NCBI GenBank assembly: GCA_002345845.1
Contig: DDWF01000162.1
Location: 15,408-37,461, forward strand
Direction: 5' to 3'
DNA: 22,054 nt
From: Betaproteobacteria bacterium UBA2293
Lineage (GTDB): Bacteria; Pseudomonadota; Gammaproteobacteria; Burkholderiales; Rhodocyclaceae
Position 1 is the first letter of the stretch; every line of letters begins with the position of its first letter. The notes under the pieces were generated by a model. It saw only the letters and a list, made by a program, of their open reading frames with translations, made no database searches and had not been told where the DNA came from. Positions 8,788 to 18,664 of this stretch are shown here, one piece after another. Made by a program: the position numbers and the translations under genes.

Positions 8788-9828
8788 ATGACCCAGAATA
8801 CTTCCCTTTCCTACCGTGATGCCGGCGTTGATATCGATGCCGGCGATGCCCTCGTCGAGCGCATCAAGCCGCTGGCCAAGAAGACCCTGCGCGAAGGCGT
8901 GCTCGGTGGCATCGGCGGTTTCGGTGCCCTGTTCGAAGTGCCCAAGCGCTACAAAGAGCCGGTCCTGGTGTCCGGTACCGACGGCGTTGGCACCAAGCTG
9001 CGCCTGGCTTTCGACCTGAATCGCCACGATACCGTCGGCCAGGATCTGGTCGCCATGAGCGTCAATGACATTCTGGTGCTCGGCGCCGAGTCGCTGTTCT
9101 TCCTCGACTACTTCGCCTGCGGCAAGCTCGATGTCGATACCGCGGCTTCGGTCGTCGGTGGCATTGCCAAAGGCTGCGAACTGGCTGGCTGCGCGCTGAT
9201 CGGTGGCGAAACCGCCGAAATGCCGGGCATGTACCCGGCCGGCGAATACGACCTGGCTGGCTTCGCCGTCGGCGTTGTTGAAAAATCCAAGGCCATTGAT
9301 GGCAAGTCCATCGCTCCGGGCGACGTGGTGCTCGGCCTGGCTTCCTCCGGCGCCCACTCCAATGGCTACTCGCTGGTGCGCAAGATCATCGAGCGTTCGC
9401 AGCCGGACATGAACGCCAAGTTTGATGGCGAGCGGACGCTGGCCGATGTCGTCATGGCGCCGACCCGCATCTACGTCAAGCAGGTGCTGGCGACCATGGA
9501 AAAGGTAAACATCAAGGGTATGGCCCACATCACCGGTGGCGGCCTGCTCGAGAACGTGCCGCGCGTGCTGCCGGAAAACGTCGTTGCCGAGCTGACCAAG
9601 GCTGCCTGGCCGCGGCCGAAGCTGTTCGACTGGATGCAGGCCGAAGGCAATGTCGCGGAAAACGAAATGCACCGCGTCTTCAATTGCGGTATCGGCCTGG
9701 TCATCGTCGTTGCCGCGGCCGATGCCGAGGTGGCGATGGCTGAACTCAAGGCGCAGGGCGAAGCGGTCTATCGCATCGGTCAGATCCGGGCCCGTTCGGG
9801 TGACGAAGCGCAGACCCTGGTGGTCTGA
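8788..9828 (+). CDS. purM: Phosphoribosylformylglycinamidine cyclo-ligase (AIR synthetase)
   Basis: PurM closes the imidazole ring in purine synthesis, turning FGAM into AIR with ATP. The protein has 346 residues, the usual length. It starts with the typical [20 protein letters not shown] and has [31 protein letters not shown], the ATP-binding [12 protein letters not shown], and the C-terminal [16 protein letters not shown]. The Shine-Dalgarno before 8788 is poor, but the N-terminus fits the family. The next gene begins inside its last codons. Confidence 0.97.
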   Translation: MTQNTSLSYRDAGVDIDAGDALVERIKPLAKKTLREGVLGGIGGFGALFEVPKRYKEPVLVSGTDGVGTKLRLAFDLNRHDTVGQDLVAMSVNDILVLGAESLFFLDYFACGKLDVDTAASVVGGIAKGCELAGCALIGGETAEMPGMYPAGEYDLAGFAVGVVEKSKAIDGKSIAPGDVVLGLASSGAHSNGYSLVRKIIERSQPDMNAKFDGERTLADVVMAPTRIYVKQVLATMEKVNIKGMAHITGGGLLENVPRVLPENVVAELTKAAWPRPKLFDWMQAEGNVAENEMHRVFNCGIGLVIVVAAADAEVAMAELKAQGEAVYRIGQIRARSGDEAQTLVV

Positions 9829-10351
9829 TCGTTTGCTGCCGGTCGTCGCCATCGGCGGCGGCCTGCTCCTGCTGCATTGGCCGCTGCCGACAGCGGCCGA
9901 AGGCGGCGCCACGGAGCCGACGGCGGCCAGCTTCGGTACGGCCGCCGTGCTCGATGCCGATTTTCCCGGACTGCGTGGCGACGCCAGTTTCTACGGCCAC
10001 GGCTTCACCGGTCGGCGCACGGCTTCCGGCGAGCGTTTCGATCCCCGCCGCTTCACCGCCGCCAGCAATCGCTTTCCGCTCGGCACACGGCTTGCCGTGC
10101 TGCGTCCGGATACTGGTCGTTGTGCCGTGGTTCGGGTCAACGATCGCATGCACAGCAAGCACCGCCGCCGCATCATCGATGTCGCGCGCGGCGTGGCCGA
10201 ACATCTCGGCATGCTGCGTGCCGGTGTCGTCACGGTGCGTGTGATGCCGCTGCCGGATGCCTGGTCGGGACAGGGCGAAGGTGCCTGCCGTGCTGCGTTT
10301 GCCGAAGCCGGCGATTGTGCGGATTGTCCGCAGGACGATGTGCCCGACTGA
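9800..10351 (+). CDS. RlpA-like double-psi beta-barrel secreted protein
   Basis: The protein has 183 residues with a signal peptide and one DPBB domain (about 60-150). The GTG at 9800 was chosen because it gives a charged n-region (TKRR), a hydrophobic core and a TAA-EG cleavage site near residue 33; a TTG at 9833 would lose the charges. This start overlaps purM by 29 bases. Family features are [20 protein letters not shown] and [20 protein letters not shown]. RlpA proteins are lytic transglycosylases acting on denuded peptidoglycan. Here the SPOR domain is absent, and Ser89 occupies the position where RlpA carries a catalytic-site His ([10 protein letters not shown] against TAAH in typical members). 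D115 and E78 are kept. Activity is therefore uncertain. Three Cys lie in the tail. Confidence 0.85.
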   Translation: MTKRRPWWSDRLLPVVAIGGGLLLLHWPLPTAAEGGATEPTAASFGTAAVLDADFPGLRGDASFYGHGFTGRRTASGERFDPRRFTAASNRFPLGTRLAVLRPDTGRCAVVRVNDRMHSKHRRRIIDVARGVAEHLGMLRAGVVTVRVMPLPDAWSGQGEGACRAAFAEAGDCADCPQDDVPD

Positions 10352-10375
10352 GTGGCGTCGGAGCCACGGAATTGC

Positions 10376-10405
10376 TTGGGGCGCTTGCCGTCCCTTCGCT
10401 ACAAT
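10376..10405 (+). promoter_or_regulatory. Candidate promoter for the RND efflux genes
   Basis: TTGGGG (10376-10381), an 18-base spacer and TACAAT (10400-10405) lie about 48 bases before the adaptor ATG. The -10 is good and the -35 is poor. I saw no binding site for a local regulator, and no regulator gene sits next to it. Confidence 0.4.
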
Positions 10406-10453
10406 CGTCCTTCCCTGTCGCCGGACTAACCGGCCCCTGCACTGGTTCCCGTC

Positions 10454-11569
10454 ATGAAGAAAAAAATGCCATCCGCTGTCGTCGCCCTGGCCTTGCTCGG
10501 CCTGGTGGCCGTCGGCTATCTCGCCTACAGCGCCAATCGGGCACCGGCCCCGGCCGCCGGTGCGGCGGGCAGTGCCCAGGCGAATGGCGGCTTTGCCTTG
10601 GCGGTTGAGGTGGCGACGGTCAAGGCAGTCGACTTTGCCGACGATGCGCTGGCCGTCGGTTCCCTGAAATCGGCCGAATCGGTGGTGTTGCGTCCGGAAA
10701 CCGCGGGGCGCGTGGCGACGATCAATTTCGGTGATGGTGCAGTGGTCGCCAAAGGGACGGTGCTGATCAGCTTCGACGCCAGTGTCCAGGAGGCCGAACT
10801 GCAGCAGGCGAAGGCCAATCTGGCGCTGGCCGAGAGCACGCACCGGCGCAACTTGGAGTTGCTGGAGAAAAAATTCCTCAGTCAGCAGGCGCTGGAGAGT
10901 TCGGCCGCCACGCTGAAAATTCAGGAGGCGGCGGTCAGCCTGGCAGCTGCCAAGCTGGCAAAGATGCGCATCCGCGCTCCGTTTGCTGGCGTCGTCGGCC
11001 TGCGCAACGTGAGCGTCGGCGATTACGTCAAGGATGGTCAGGATCTGGTCAATATCGAGGAAATCACCACCCTGCGTGCCGATTTCAAGTTACCGGAAAG
11101 CTACATCGGGCGCCTGAGCAAGGGGCTGACGCTGGAAGTGACCAGCGACGCGCTGCCCGGCGAACGTTTTCCGGCGGTGCTCGAAGCGGTCGATCCCTTG
11201 GTTGATCAGGGCGGTCGTTCGTTGTCGGCCCGCGCCCGCCTGGATAACCGTAATGGCAAGTTGCGCCCCGGTATGTTCGTCCGCGTTCGCCTGCTTTTCG
11301 GCGAGCGCCAGGCGGCACTGATGGTGCCCGAGCAGGCGATCATTCCCGGTGCCCAGCCGGCCGTTTTCCGCATCGTCGACGGTAAGGCAACCCGGGTGCC
11401 GGTGCGTCTTGGTGTCCGGCGGGCGGCGCAGGTGGAGATCGTCGACGGCCTGGCCGCCGGCGACGTGGTGGTCACCGCTGGCCAGTTGAAGCTGCGCGAT
11501 GGGATGGAGGTACGGGCAGTCGGCGAAGGGGCTCCGGCGAGCAGCGTGCCATTGGCAGACGCCAAATGA
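10454..11569 (+). CDS. RND efflux periplasmic adaptor (membrane fusion protein)
   Basis: This 371-residue protein is an adaptor linking an inner-membrane RND pump to an outer-membrane channel. It opens with MKKK and an uncleaved anchor or signal helix (about 6-26). A biotinyl-lipoyl-like half (AGRVATINFGDGAVVAKGTVLISFD) is followed by a helical hairpin (about 113-160, rich in Ala, Leu, Gln and Lys). The second lipoyl half (RIRAPFAGVVGLRNVSVGDYVKDGQDLVNI), a beta-barrel and a membrane-proximal region (VPEQAIIPG, VVTAGQLKLRDGMEV) complete it. Its stop overlaps the pump start by ATGA, so the two are translationally coupled. It is closer to the MexE/MdtA type than to metal-efflux adaptors, but the substrate is unknown. 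Confidence 0.93.
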   Translation: MKKKMPSAVVALALLGLVAVGYLAYSANRAPAPAAGAAGSAQANGGFALAVEVATVKAVDFADDALAVGSLKSAESVVLRPETAGRVATINFGDGAVVAKGTVLISFDASVQEAELQQAKANLALAESTHRRNLELLEKKFLSQQALESSAATLKIQEAAVSLAAAKLAKMRIRAPFAGVVGLRNVSVGDYVKDGQDLVNIEEITTLRADFKLPESYIGRLSKGLTLEVTSDALPGERFPAVLEAVDPLVDQGGRSLSARARLDNRNGKLRPGMFVRVRLLFGERQAALMVPEQAIIPGAQPAVFRIVDGKATRVPVRLGVRRAAQVEIVDGLAAGDVVVTAGQLKLRDGMEVRAVGEGAPASSVPLADAK

Positions 11570-14500
11570 AAATCTCCGAAGTCTGCATCCGCCGGCCGGT
11601 GTTTGCCACCGTGCTGTCGCTGATCGTCATGCTGCTCGGTATCGTCTCCTACGACCGGTTGTCGGTACGCGAGTATCCGAAAATCGACGAACCGGTGGTC
11701 ACTGTGCAGACGGACTACCGTGGCGCCTCGGCCGACATCATCGAATCGCAGGTGACCAAGCCGCTCGAGGATTCGCTGGCCGGCATCGAGGGCGTCGAGG
11801 TCATCACTTCCATTTCGCGGGCCGAGCGCAGCCAGATTTCGATTCGCTTCAAGCTCGAGCGCGACCCCGATTCGGCGGCTTCCGACGTCCGCGATCGCGT
11901 TTCACGGGTACGCAACCGGCTGCCCGACGAGGTGGACGAGCCGGTCATCGCCAAGGTCGAGGCCGATGCCAATCCGGTCATCTGGCTGGCTTTTTCCTCC
12001 GACAAGCATTCGCCGCTGGAAGTCACCGATGTCGCCAACCGCATCGTCAAGCCGCGCCTGCAGACGCTGCCCGGCGCTGCCGACGTGCGCATCTTCGGTG
12101 AGCGCAAGTTCGCCATGCGCATCTGGCTCGACAAGCAGCGCCTGGCGGCTTACCAGCTGACCCCGGCGGATGTTGAGGATGCCTTGCGCCGGCAGAACGT
12201 CGAAGTGCCGGCCGGCCGTATCGAAAGCCGCCAGCGCGAGTTTTCCGTGGTGGCGACGACCGACCTGAAGACGCCCGAGGAGTTCGCCGCCGTCATCGTC
12301 AAGACGGCCAGCGGCTATCCGGTGACCATCGGCGATCTCGGCCGGGTCGAGATCGGCCCGGCGGCCGAACGCAGCACCGTGCGCTTCAAGGGCCGCTCGG
12401 CGGTCGGCATGGGCCTGATCAAGCAGGCGACGGCCAATCCGCTGGAACTGTCGAAGGCACTGCGTGCCGAACTGCCGCACCTGATCAAGCAACTGCCGGA
12501 AGGCATGCGCGCCGACATTTCCTACGACTCCTCGATCTTCATCGACCGTTCGATCGAGTCGGTGTTCAAGACCATTGGCGAAGCCATACTGCTCGTTCTG
12601 GCGATCATCTTCTTCTTCCTGCGCAACCTGCGGGCGACGCTGATTCCGCTGGTCACCATCCCGGTCTCGCTGGTCGGCGCTTTCGCCATCATGTTCGTGC
12701 TCGGTTTTTCGATCAATACGCTGACCCTGCTCGCCCTGGTGCTCGCCATTGGTCTCGTCGTCGATGACGCCATCGTCATGCTGGAAAACATCTACCGCCA
12801 CATCGAGGAAGGTGTGCCGCGCGTCCAGGCGGCCTTGCAAGGGGCGAAGGAAATCGGTTTTGCCGTCGTCGCCATGACCCTGACGCTAGCCGCTGTCTAT
12901 GCACCGGTGGCCTTCATGACCGGGCGCACCGGCAAGCTGTTCATCGAGTTCGCCTTGACCCTGGCCGGCGCCGTGCTGGTCTCCGGCTTCGTTGCCCTGA
13001 CCCTGTCGCCGATGATGTGCTCGGTGCTGCTCAAGCACGAAGAGAAACATGGCAAGGCATTCCTCGCCATCGAGAGCTTCCTCAACTGGCTGAACAACGG
13101 TTACCGCCACGTGCTGACCAGGTCGCTGCAACGCCGCTGGCTGGTCATGGTCGGCTTCTTTGTTGTCGCTGCTTCCTGCGGCCTGCTGCTCAAGGCGCTG
13201 AAATCCGAGTTGGCGCCGATCGAGGACCGTGGCGTCATTCTCGGTGTGTTCACCGGTCCGGATGGCGCGACGCTCGACTACACCGAGAAGTACGCCCGCC
13301 AGCTGGAGGGCATCTACAGCCAGACCCAGGATGTCGAACGCTTCTTCGTCGTCGCTGGCAATCCGACCGTCAGCCAGGGCATCTCCTTCGTCGGCCTGAC
13401 CGACTGGGCGGCGCGCGACCGCCGCTCGCCGGAGATCGCCAAGGAACTGTTCCCCAAATTCGCCGCCATTCCCGGCGTCCTAGCCTTCCCGGTGACGCCG
13501 CCGTCGCTGGGCCAGAGCCCGCGCGAGCGGCCGATCAATTTCGTCATCGCCACCTCGGCCTCCTACGCCGAACTGGACGAGGTGACCAACCAGTTTCTCG
13601 CCGAATTGCGCAAGAATCCCGGCCTGACCAACGTCGATACCGATCTCAAGCTAAACAAGCCGGAGCTGTCGGTCGTCGTCCGCCGCGACAAGGCGGCCGA
13701 CATCGGGGTGCCGGTGGAAACCATCGGGCGGACGCTGGAAACCCTGCTCGGCGGCCGCCAGGTCACCCGTTTCAAGCGCGACGGCGAGCAGTACGACGTG
13801 ATCGTCCAGGTCGCCGACGTCGAGCGCAGCAATCCGGACGACATCCGCGACATCTACGTCCGTGGCCGCGACGGCGGCATGATCGCCCTCGACAATCTGG
13901 TCGATCTCGACGAGACGGTGGCGCCGCGGGAACTGAACCACTTCGGCCAGCGCCGGGCGGTGACCATCAGCGCCAACCTGGCACCCAATTACACGATGGG
14001 CGAGGCGCTCACCTACCTCGACAACCTCGCCATCCAGATGCTGAAGCCCGGCTATGCCGCCGACTACAACGGCCAGTCGCGCGAATTCCGCCAGTCGTCG
14101 TCTTCGCTGGCGATCACCTTCGTCCTTGCCCTGGCCTTCATCTACCTGGTGCTGGCGGCGCAGTTCGAGAGCTTCCGCGACCCGTTCATCATCATGCTGA
14201 CGGTGCCCCTGTCGATGGCCGGCGCGCTGCTGGCCCTGTGGCTGACTGGCGGCACGCTCAACGTCTATAGCCAGATCGGCCTGGTCACGCTGGTCGGTCT
14301 GATCACCAAGCACGGCATCCTGATCGTCGAATTCGCCAATCAGCTACAGGAGAAGGGGCGCGAACTGAAGGAGGCGGTCATCGAGTCGGCGACGCTGCGC
14401 CTGCGTCCCATCCTGATGACCACCGGGGCCATGGTGCTGGGTGCCCTGCCGCTGGCCATGGCCAGCGGCGCCGGCGCCGAATCTCGGCAGCAGATCGGCT

Positions 14501-14622
14501 GGGTCATCGTCGGCGGCCTGCTGCTCGGCACCTTCTTTACGCTGTTCGTGGTGCCGACGGTCTACACGCTGCTGGCGGCGCGCAAGGAAGCGCTGCCGGA
14601 AGAAGTGCCGGCAGCAGCTTAG
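11566..14622 (+). CDS. RND multidrug efflux pump, inner-membrane permease (HAE1 type)
   Basis: The protein has 1018 residues, the usual RND length. It has the two-fold arrangement of 12 membrane helices and two large periplasmic loops. The first helix (about 10-30) is followed by [33 protein letters not shown]. The proton relay residues are present: D400 and D401 in [13 protein letters not shown] (helix 4) and K915 in [14 protein letters not shown] (helix 10). [31 protein letters not shown] is also typical. Proton-driven export of hydrophobic or amphiphilic compounds is the family role; the particular substrate cannot be told. No outer-membrane channel gene follows, so it probably uses a TolC-type protein encoded elsewhere. 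Its stop overlaps the convergent miaA stop. Confidence 0.95.
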   Translation: MKISEVCIRRPVFATVLSLIVMLLGIVSYDRLSVREYPKIDEPVVTVQTDYRGASADIIESQVTKPLEDSLAGIEGVEVITSISRAERSQISIRFKLERDPDSAASDVRDRVSRVRNRLPDEVDEPVIAKVEADANPVIWLAFSSDKHSPLEVTDVANRIVKPRLQTLPGAADVRIFGERKFAMRIWLDKQRLAAYQLTPADVEDALRRQNVEVPAGRIESRQREFSVVATTDLKTPEEFAAVIVKTASGYPVTIGDLGRVEIGPAAERSTVRFKGRSAVGMGLIKQATANPLELSKALRAELPHLIKQLPEGMRADISYDSSIFIDRSIESVFKTIGEAILLVLAIIFFFLRNLRATLIPLVTIPVSLVGAFAIMFVLGFSINTLTLLALVLAIGLVVDDAIVMLENIYRHIEEGVPRVQAALQGAKEIGFAVVAMTLTLAAVYAPVAFMTGRTGKLFIEFALTLAGAVLVSGFVALTLSPMMCSVLLKHEEKHGKAFLAIESFLNWLNNGYRHVLTRSLQRRWLVMVGFFVVAASCGLLLKALKSELAPIEDRGVILGVFTGPDGATLDYTEKYARQLEGIYSQTQDVERFFVVAGNPTVSQGISFVGLTDWAARDRRSPEIAKELFPKFAAIPGVLAFPVTPPSLGQSPRERPINFVIATSASYAELDEVTNQFLAELRKNPGLTNVDTDLKLNKPELSVVVRRDKAADIGVPVETIGRTLETLLGGRQVTRFKRDGEQYDVIVQVADVERSNPDDIRDIYVRGRDGGMIALDNLVDLDETVAPRELNHFGQRRAVTISANLAPNYTMGEALTYLDNLAIQMLKPGYAADYNGQSREFRQSSSSLAITFVLALAFIYLVLAAQFESFRDPFIIMLTVPLSMAGALLALWLTGGTLNVYSQIGLVTLVGLITKHGILIVEFANQLQEKGRELKEAVIESATLRLRPILMTTGAMVLGALPLAMASGAGAESRQQIGWVIVGGLLLGTFFTLFVVPTVYTLLAARKEALPEEVPAAA

Positions 14623-15563
14623 GCGCCGAGAAAGGCGCCGACCCGTCCGGCGATCCGGGCGGCGAGCTGCTGGTCGAGGCAGTCGAAGGTCTCGGCGGCG
14701 AAGGAGTTGCCCAGCCAGGTGATCTGGCGCTTGGCCAGCTGGCGGGTGGCGTAAATGCCGCGGTCGCGCATCTCGATGCGCGGCATCAGGCCATCCTGCG
14801 CTTCCCAGACCTGGCGGTAGCCAACGCAGCGCATCGACGGCAGGTTCAGACTCAGCGCGTACTTCGCCCGCAACTGCCGGACCTCCTCATCCAGCCCGGC
14901 CAGCAGCATTTCGTCGAAGCGGCGGGCGATGCGCTCGTGCAACACGCTACGCTCGGCGGGCAGGAGGGCGAGCGACAGGAAATCGTAAGTCGGGAGTTGC
15001 TTTTCGCTTGCCGCCAGCAGTTCCGACATCGGGCGGCCGCTGAGCAGGCAGATCTCCAGCGCCCGCTGCAGGCGCTGACTGTCGCCCGGGTGCAGGCGGG
15101 CGGCAGTGCTTGGGTCGAGCGTTGCCAGCCGGGCGTGCATGGCCGGCCAGCCTTTGCGGGCGGCTTCGGCATCGATTTCGGCGCGCAATGCGGCATCGGC
15201 CTGCGGCAGTTCGGCCAGGCCGTGCAGCAGGGCGCGGAAATAGAGCATGGTGCCGCCGACCAGCAGCGGCACCTTGCCGGCCGCCGTGATCTCCGCCATC
15301 GCCGCCAGCGCGTCGGCGCGGAAGCGGGCGGCCGAATAGCTTTCCTCCGGCGAGATCAAGTCGATCAGACGGTGCGGATAGCCGGCCAGCGTTGCCGCAT
15401 CGGGCTTGGCCGTGCCGATGTTCATGTCGCGGAACACCTGGGCGGAATCGACACTGATCAGCTCGACCGGAAAGCGCTCGGCCAGCGCCATGGCGACCGC
15501 CGTCTTGCCCGAGGCAGTCGGGCCCATGAGCAGGATGGCAGGGGGAAGGCGGGGGGGATTCAT
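14619..15563 (-). CDS. miaA: tRNA dimethylallyltransferase
   Basis: MiaA transfers a dimethylallyl group to N6 of A37 in tRNAs that read codons starting with U. The protein has 314 residues. It has the P-loop GPTASGKT (14-21), [34 protein letters not shown], the prenyl-acceptor region [19 protein letters not shown], and the C-terminal [13 protein letters not shown] and [13 protein letters not shown]. The ATG at 15563 is preferred over 15581 because [21 protein letters not shown] fits the family N-terminus; neither has a clear Shine-Dalgarno. Its last 4 bases overlap the end of the RND pump tail to tail. It may be read alone, as the aceB terminator lies upstream. Confidence 0.96.
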   Translation of the reverse strand: MNPPRLPPAILLMGPTASGKTAVAMALAERFPVELISVDSAQVFRDMNIGTAKPDAATLAGYPHRLIDLISPEESYSAARFRADALAAMAEITAAGKVPLLVGGTMLYFRALLHGLAELPQADAALRAEIDAEAARKGWPAMHARLATLDPSTAARLHPGDSQRLQRALEICLLSGRPMSELLAASEKQLPTYDFLSLALLPAERSVLHERIARRFDEMLLAGLDEEVRQLRAKYALSLNLPSMRCVGYRQVWEAQDGLMPRIEMRDRGIYATRQLAKRQITWLGNSFAAETFDCLDQQLAARIAGRVGAFLGA

Positions 15564-15617
15564 GGCGGCGGATGTTAACACGTTGGCAGAGTGGGGCTGA
15601 TTTCTCCCAAGCCAAAG

Positions 15618-15645
15618 AAAACGCCCCGCCGGGTGGGCGGGGCGT
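15618..15645 (-). terminator. Rho-independent terminator downstream of aceB
   Basis: ACGCCCCGCC (15621-15630) and GGCGGGGCGT (15636-15645) form a 10-base GC stem with a 5-base loop. On the minus strand it is followed by TTTTCTTT. It begins 53 bases after the aceB stop. Confidence 0.85.
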
Positions 15646-15698
15646 CAGACCCTTCTCTGTCGGGGTCGGGGCGTCTGTGCGCCTTGTCTTGATGCGAC

Positions 15699-17298
15699 TT
15701 AGGCCATTGCCTCGTACAGCGGCAGGGTCAGGAACTCCGGATAGTCCGGGGTCAGCGACATGCGGTCGAAGATCTCGGCGGCCTGGTCGTAGGAGGCGGT
15801 GTCCTCGCCCTGGGCGGTGACGGTGGCCTTCACCTTGGCCAGTTCCTCGGCGATCATCGGGCGGACCATGTCGACGGTGACCTTGCGGCCGTCGTCGAGG
15901 ATGCCCTTGGGCGAAACCACCCACTGCCAGACTTGCGAGCGGCTGATTTCGGCGGTGGCGGCATCTTCCATCAGGTTGTGGATGGGCACGCAGCCGTTGC
16001 CGGCCAGCCAGGAGCCGAGGTAGTGGATGCCGACGTTGATGTTGTTGCGCAGGCCGGTTTCGGTGATCGGCGTGGTCGGACGGAAGTCCAGCCACTGCTC
16101 CGGGCCGAACTTGCCTTCGACCTGCTTCTCGAACTGGTTCGGCTTGTTGCCGAGCACCTTGACGAACTCTTCCATGGCGATCGGCACCAGACCCGGGTGG
16201 GCCACCCAGCCGCCGTCGAAGCCGTCGTTGGCATCGCGGGTCTTGTCGTGGCGGATGCCGGCCAGGGCCTTTTCGTTGGCCACCGGGTCGTTCTTGATCG
16301 GGATCAGTGCCGACATGCCGCCCATCGCCGGGGCGCCGCGCTTGTGGCAGGCCTGGACGAGGGCCAGGGCGTAGCCACGCATGAACGGCACTTCCATGGT
16401 GATGGCGCTGCGCTGGGCCAGACAGAAGTCCTTGTTCTTCTTGAACTTCTTGATGCAGGAGAAGATGTAGTCCCAGCGGCCGGCGTTGAGGCCGGCGGAG
16501 TGGTTGCGCAGTTCGTAGAGGATTTCTTCCATCTCGAAGGTGGCGAGGATGGTTTCGACCAGCACCGTCGCCTTGATGGTGCCTTGCGGGATGCCGCAGT
16601 GATCCTGGGCCATGACGAAGATGTCGTTCCACAGGCGGGCTTCCAGATGGCTTTCCATCTTCGGCAGGTAGAAGAAGGGGCCGGCGCCCCGCGCAACTCT
16701 GTTCCTTGGCGTTGTGGAAGAAGACGAGGGCAAAGTCGAAGATGCCGCCCGAAACGCGCTGGCCATCGACGGTGACATGCTTCTCGTCGAGGTGCCAGCC
16801 GCGCGGACGGATCTGCAGGGTGGCGATCTTGTCGTTGAGCTTGTATTCCTTGCCGTTCTCGTTCTTGAACGACAGTTCGCGGCGGATGGCCTTGTACAGG
16901 TTCAGCTGGCCCTGGATCTGGTTTTCCCAGTTCGGCGAGTTGGAATCCTCGAAGTCGGTCATGTAGGAGTCAGCGCCCGAATTGAAGGCGTTGATGATCA
17001 TCTTGGCTTCGACCGGGCCGGTGATTTCGACGCGGCGGCATTCCAGGGCCTTGGGCACCGGGGCGATCTTCCAGTCGCCTTCGCGGATGTGCTTGGTTTC
17101 CGGCAAGAAGTCGGGCATTTCGCCGGCATCGATGCGCGCCTGGCGCTCGATGCGGGCCTTGAGCAGTTCCTGGCGGCGGGCTTCGCAAGCGCGGTGCAGC
17201 TTGGCGACGAGTTCCAGGGCCCCGGTGCTGAGGATGGGTTCCCATTCGGGCTTGATCGGGGCAGTGATTTGCACGCCGGCGGGCAGGTTGAGGGCCAT
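15699..17298 (-). pseudogene. aceB: Malate synthase A, interrupted by a one-base frameshift
   Basis: Malate synthase condenses glyoxylate with acetyl-CoA in the glyoxylate shunt. The start at 17298 has an AGGAG Shine-Dalgarno. Residues 1-200 are in one frame and include MTDFEDSNSPNWENQIQGQ and IRPRGWHLDEKHV, with R166 matching the catalytic Arg of the E. coli enzyme. After NAKEQ (about 16701-16698) the frame shifts: one extra base, an A on the minus strand near 16698, would have to be removed to continue as VARGAGPFFYLPKMES. From there the match runs to the normal end, with NAGRWDYIFSCIKK and NGCVPIHNLMEDAATAEISRSQVWQW. Corrected length is 532 residues against 533 in E. coli. Nothing else is degraded, so it is either a very recent mutation or a sequencing error. 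Without correction, translation would run on for about 580 unrelated residues into miaA. Confidence 0.9.
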
Positions 17299-17343
17299 GT
17301 GGATCTCCTGATAAAGAGTGAATGAAATGCTGCAATGCAATGC

Positions 17344-17384
17344 ATTCTAGGTGTCTTCTATAAGACTTGAAAGGCGGCTAGAAT
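17344..17384. promoter_or_regulatory. Divergent aceB/lysR promoter region with candidate LysR operator
   Basis: A perfect inverted repeat GTCTT-CTAT-AAGAC (17353-17366) lies between two TAGAAT hexamers, one on the minus strand (17349-17344, 46 bases before aceB) and one on the plus strand (17379-17384, 28 bases before lysR). The two hexamers are themselves mirror images. The repeat has the size of a LysR-type site. No good -35 is visible on either side, as is common for activator-dependent promoters. Control of aceB by the neighbouring regulator is inferred from position. Confidence 0.5.
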
Positions 17385-17411
17385 CAATTCATCTTTTACT
17401 TTGAGTATCAA

Positions 17412-18314
17412 ATGGACCGCTTAAAGCAGATAGAAGCCTTTGCCAGCGTCGCAACTCGCGGCAGTTTGTCGGCGGCGGCGCGCGTCGAGGGGGTGACGCC
17501 GGCCATCATCGGCCGCCGCATCGATGCTCTCGAAGCGCGTTTGGGCGTGCGTCTGCTGCTGCGCACGACACGCAAGCTGACGCTGACTTTCGAAGGCCAG
17601 GCTTTTCTCGAGGATTGCCAGAAGCTGCTCAACGATCTGGCCAATGCCGAGGCGGCGGTGTCGCTCGGTGGCCTCAAGGCCAGCGGCTACCTGAAGGTCT
17701 CGGCACCGGCCGGCTTCGGGCGGCAGCACGTGGCGCCGCTGGTCGGCGACTTCATGCAGGCCAATCCGGAGGTGCGGGTCAATCTCAATTTGAGCGACCG
17801 CCTGGTCGACCTGATCAACGAGAACATCGACTGCGCCATCCGCATCGGCGAACTGACCGATTCCAGCCTGGTCAGCGTGCGCCTGGGCGAGATGCGGCGG
17901 ATGGTCGTCGCCAGTCCGGCCTATCTGGTCGAGCATGGGGTGCCACGGACGCCCGAAGACCTGGCGAAGCACAATTGCCTGTCGCTTGGGCAGCAGCGCG
18001 GCTGGGTCTTTCGCCATCCGGACAGTGGTGAGGCGGAGACGCTCAAGGTCAGTGGCAGTTTCGAATGCAACGACGGCGCTGTCCTGCATGAATGGGCGCT
18101 GGCCGGCCGCGGGCTGGCCTGGCGTTCGCTGTGGGAGGTCGGCCGCGATCTCAAGGAAGGCCGCCTGACCTCGGTGCTCGACGCCTGGCAGGCGCCGCCG
18201 ATGGGCATCTATGCGGTATTTCCGCAACGCCGTCACCTGCCGTTGCGGGTGCGTCTGTTCATCGACCTGCTGCGTGATACCTACGGCCGCGCCAGCTACT
18301 GGGAATTACGGTGA
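17412..18314 (+). CDS. LysR-family transcriptional regulator
   Basis: The protein has 300 residues. Residues 1-60 are the winged helix-turn-helix (MDRLKQIEAFASVATRGSL, SAAARVEGVTPAIIGRRIDALEARLG), and about 90-295 the effector-binding domain, starting GYLKVSAPAGFGRQHVAPLV. The CAIRIGEL segment and the AWRSLWEV region near 235-245 place it in the large CrgA/DmlR-like subgroup. The effector is unknown. It is divergent from aceB with 113 bases between start codons, the usual arrangement for a LysR regulator and its target, so control of malate synthase is a reasonable guess. Its stop overlaps the GTG of the next gene. Confidence 0.92.
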   Translation: MDRLKQIEAFASVATRGSLSAAARVEGVTPAIIGRRIDALEARLGVRLLLRTTRKLTLTFEGQAFLEDCQKLLNDLANAEAAVSLGGLKASGYLKVSAPAGFGRQHVAPLVGDFMQANPEVRVNLNLSDRLVDLINENIDCAIRIGELTDSSLVSVRLGEMRRMVVASPAYLVEHGVPRTPEDLAKHNCLSLGQQRGWVFRHPDSGEAETLKVSGSFECNDGAVLHEWALAGRGLAWRSLWEVGRDLKEGRLTSVLDAWQAPPMGIYAVFPQRRHLPLRVRLFIDLLRDTYGRASYWELR

Positions 18315-18664
18315 AACGCCCCCTTTACCGTCTGTTCGGCCTGCTGGCACTGGCCCTCGGCGCGGCCGGGGCTGTGCTGCCGCTGCTACCGACGACGCCG
18401 TTCCTGTTGCTCGCCGCCTATTTCTTTGCCCGTTCGCATCCGGAATGGGAGGCCCGCTTGCTGGCGCACCCCTGGGCAGGCCCGGCCATCCTGGCCTGGC
18501 GCGACCACGGCGCCATTCCCCTGGTCGCCAAGCAGGCGGCGACGGTGATGCTGACGATCAGCGGCGTCACTGGCTGGTGGTTGCTCGACGATGCCTGGCG
18601 CTATCTGCCGTCGGTCATTGGCATCGTTGTCCTGGCCTGGATGTGGTCGCGCCCGTCGCGCTGA
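18311..18664 (+). CDS. DUF454 (YbaN-like) inner-membrane protein
   Basis: The protein has 117 residues and matches the DUF454/YbaN family: LYRLFGLLALALGAAGAVLPLLPTTPFLLLAAYFFARSHPEWEARLL is the conserved N-terminal part. It has about three or four hydrophobic helices (roughly 6-24, 26-40, 76-93, 97-112). The start is a GTG at 18311 overlapping the lysR stop (GTGA), so translation is coupled. The function of the family is not known. Its last 64 bases overlap the 3' end of the convergent cyclic-di-GMP gene. Confidence 0.9.
   Translation: MKRPLYRLFGLLALALGAAGAVLPLLPTTPFLLLAAYFFARSHPEWEARLLAHPWAGPAILAWRDHGAIPLVAKQAATVMLTISGVTGWWLLDDAWRYLPSVIGIVVLAWMWSRPSR

Noticed and set aside
8446..9912. A 488-residue minus-strand reading frame
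   Set aside because: It is antisense to purM and runs into hda in the wrong frame.
16690..16710. Programmed frameshifting in aceB
   Set aside because: No slippery heptamer, internal Shine-Dalgarno or downstream hairpin was apparent, and malate synthases are not known to use it.
14947..17340. A 797-residue reading frame on the minus strand
   Set aside because: Only its first ~200 residues (from 17298) are malate synthase. The rest is the wrong frame of aceB, the terminator region and part of miaA, open only because of high GC content.
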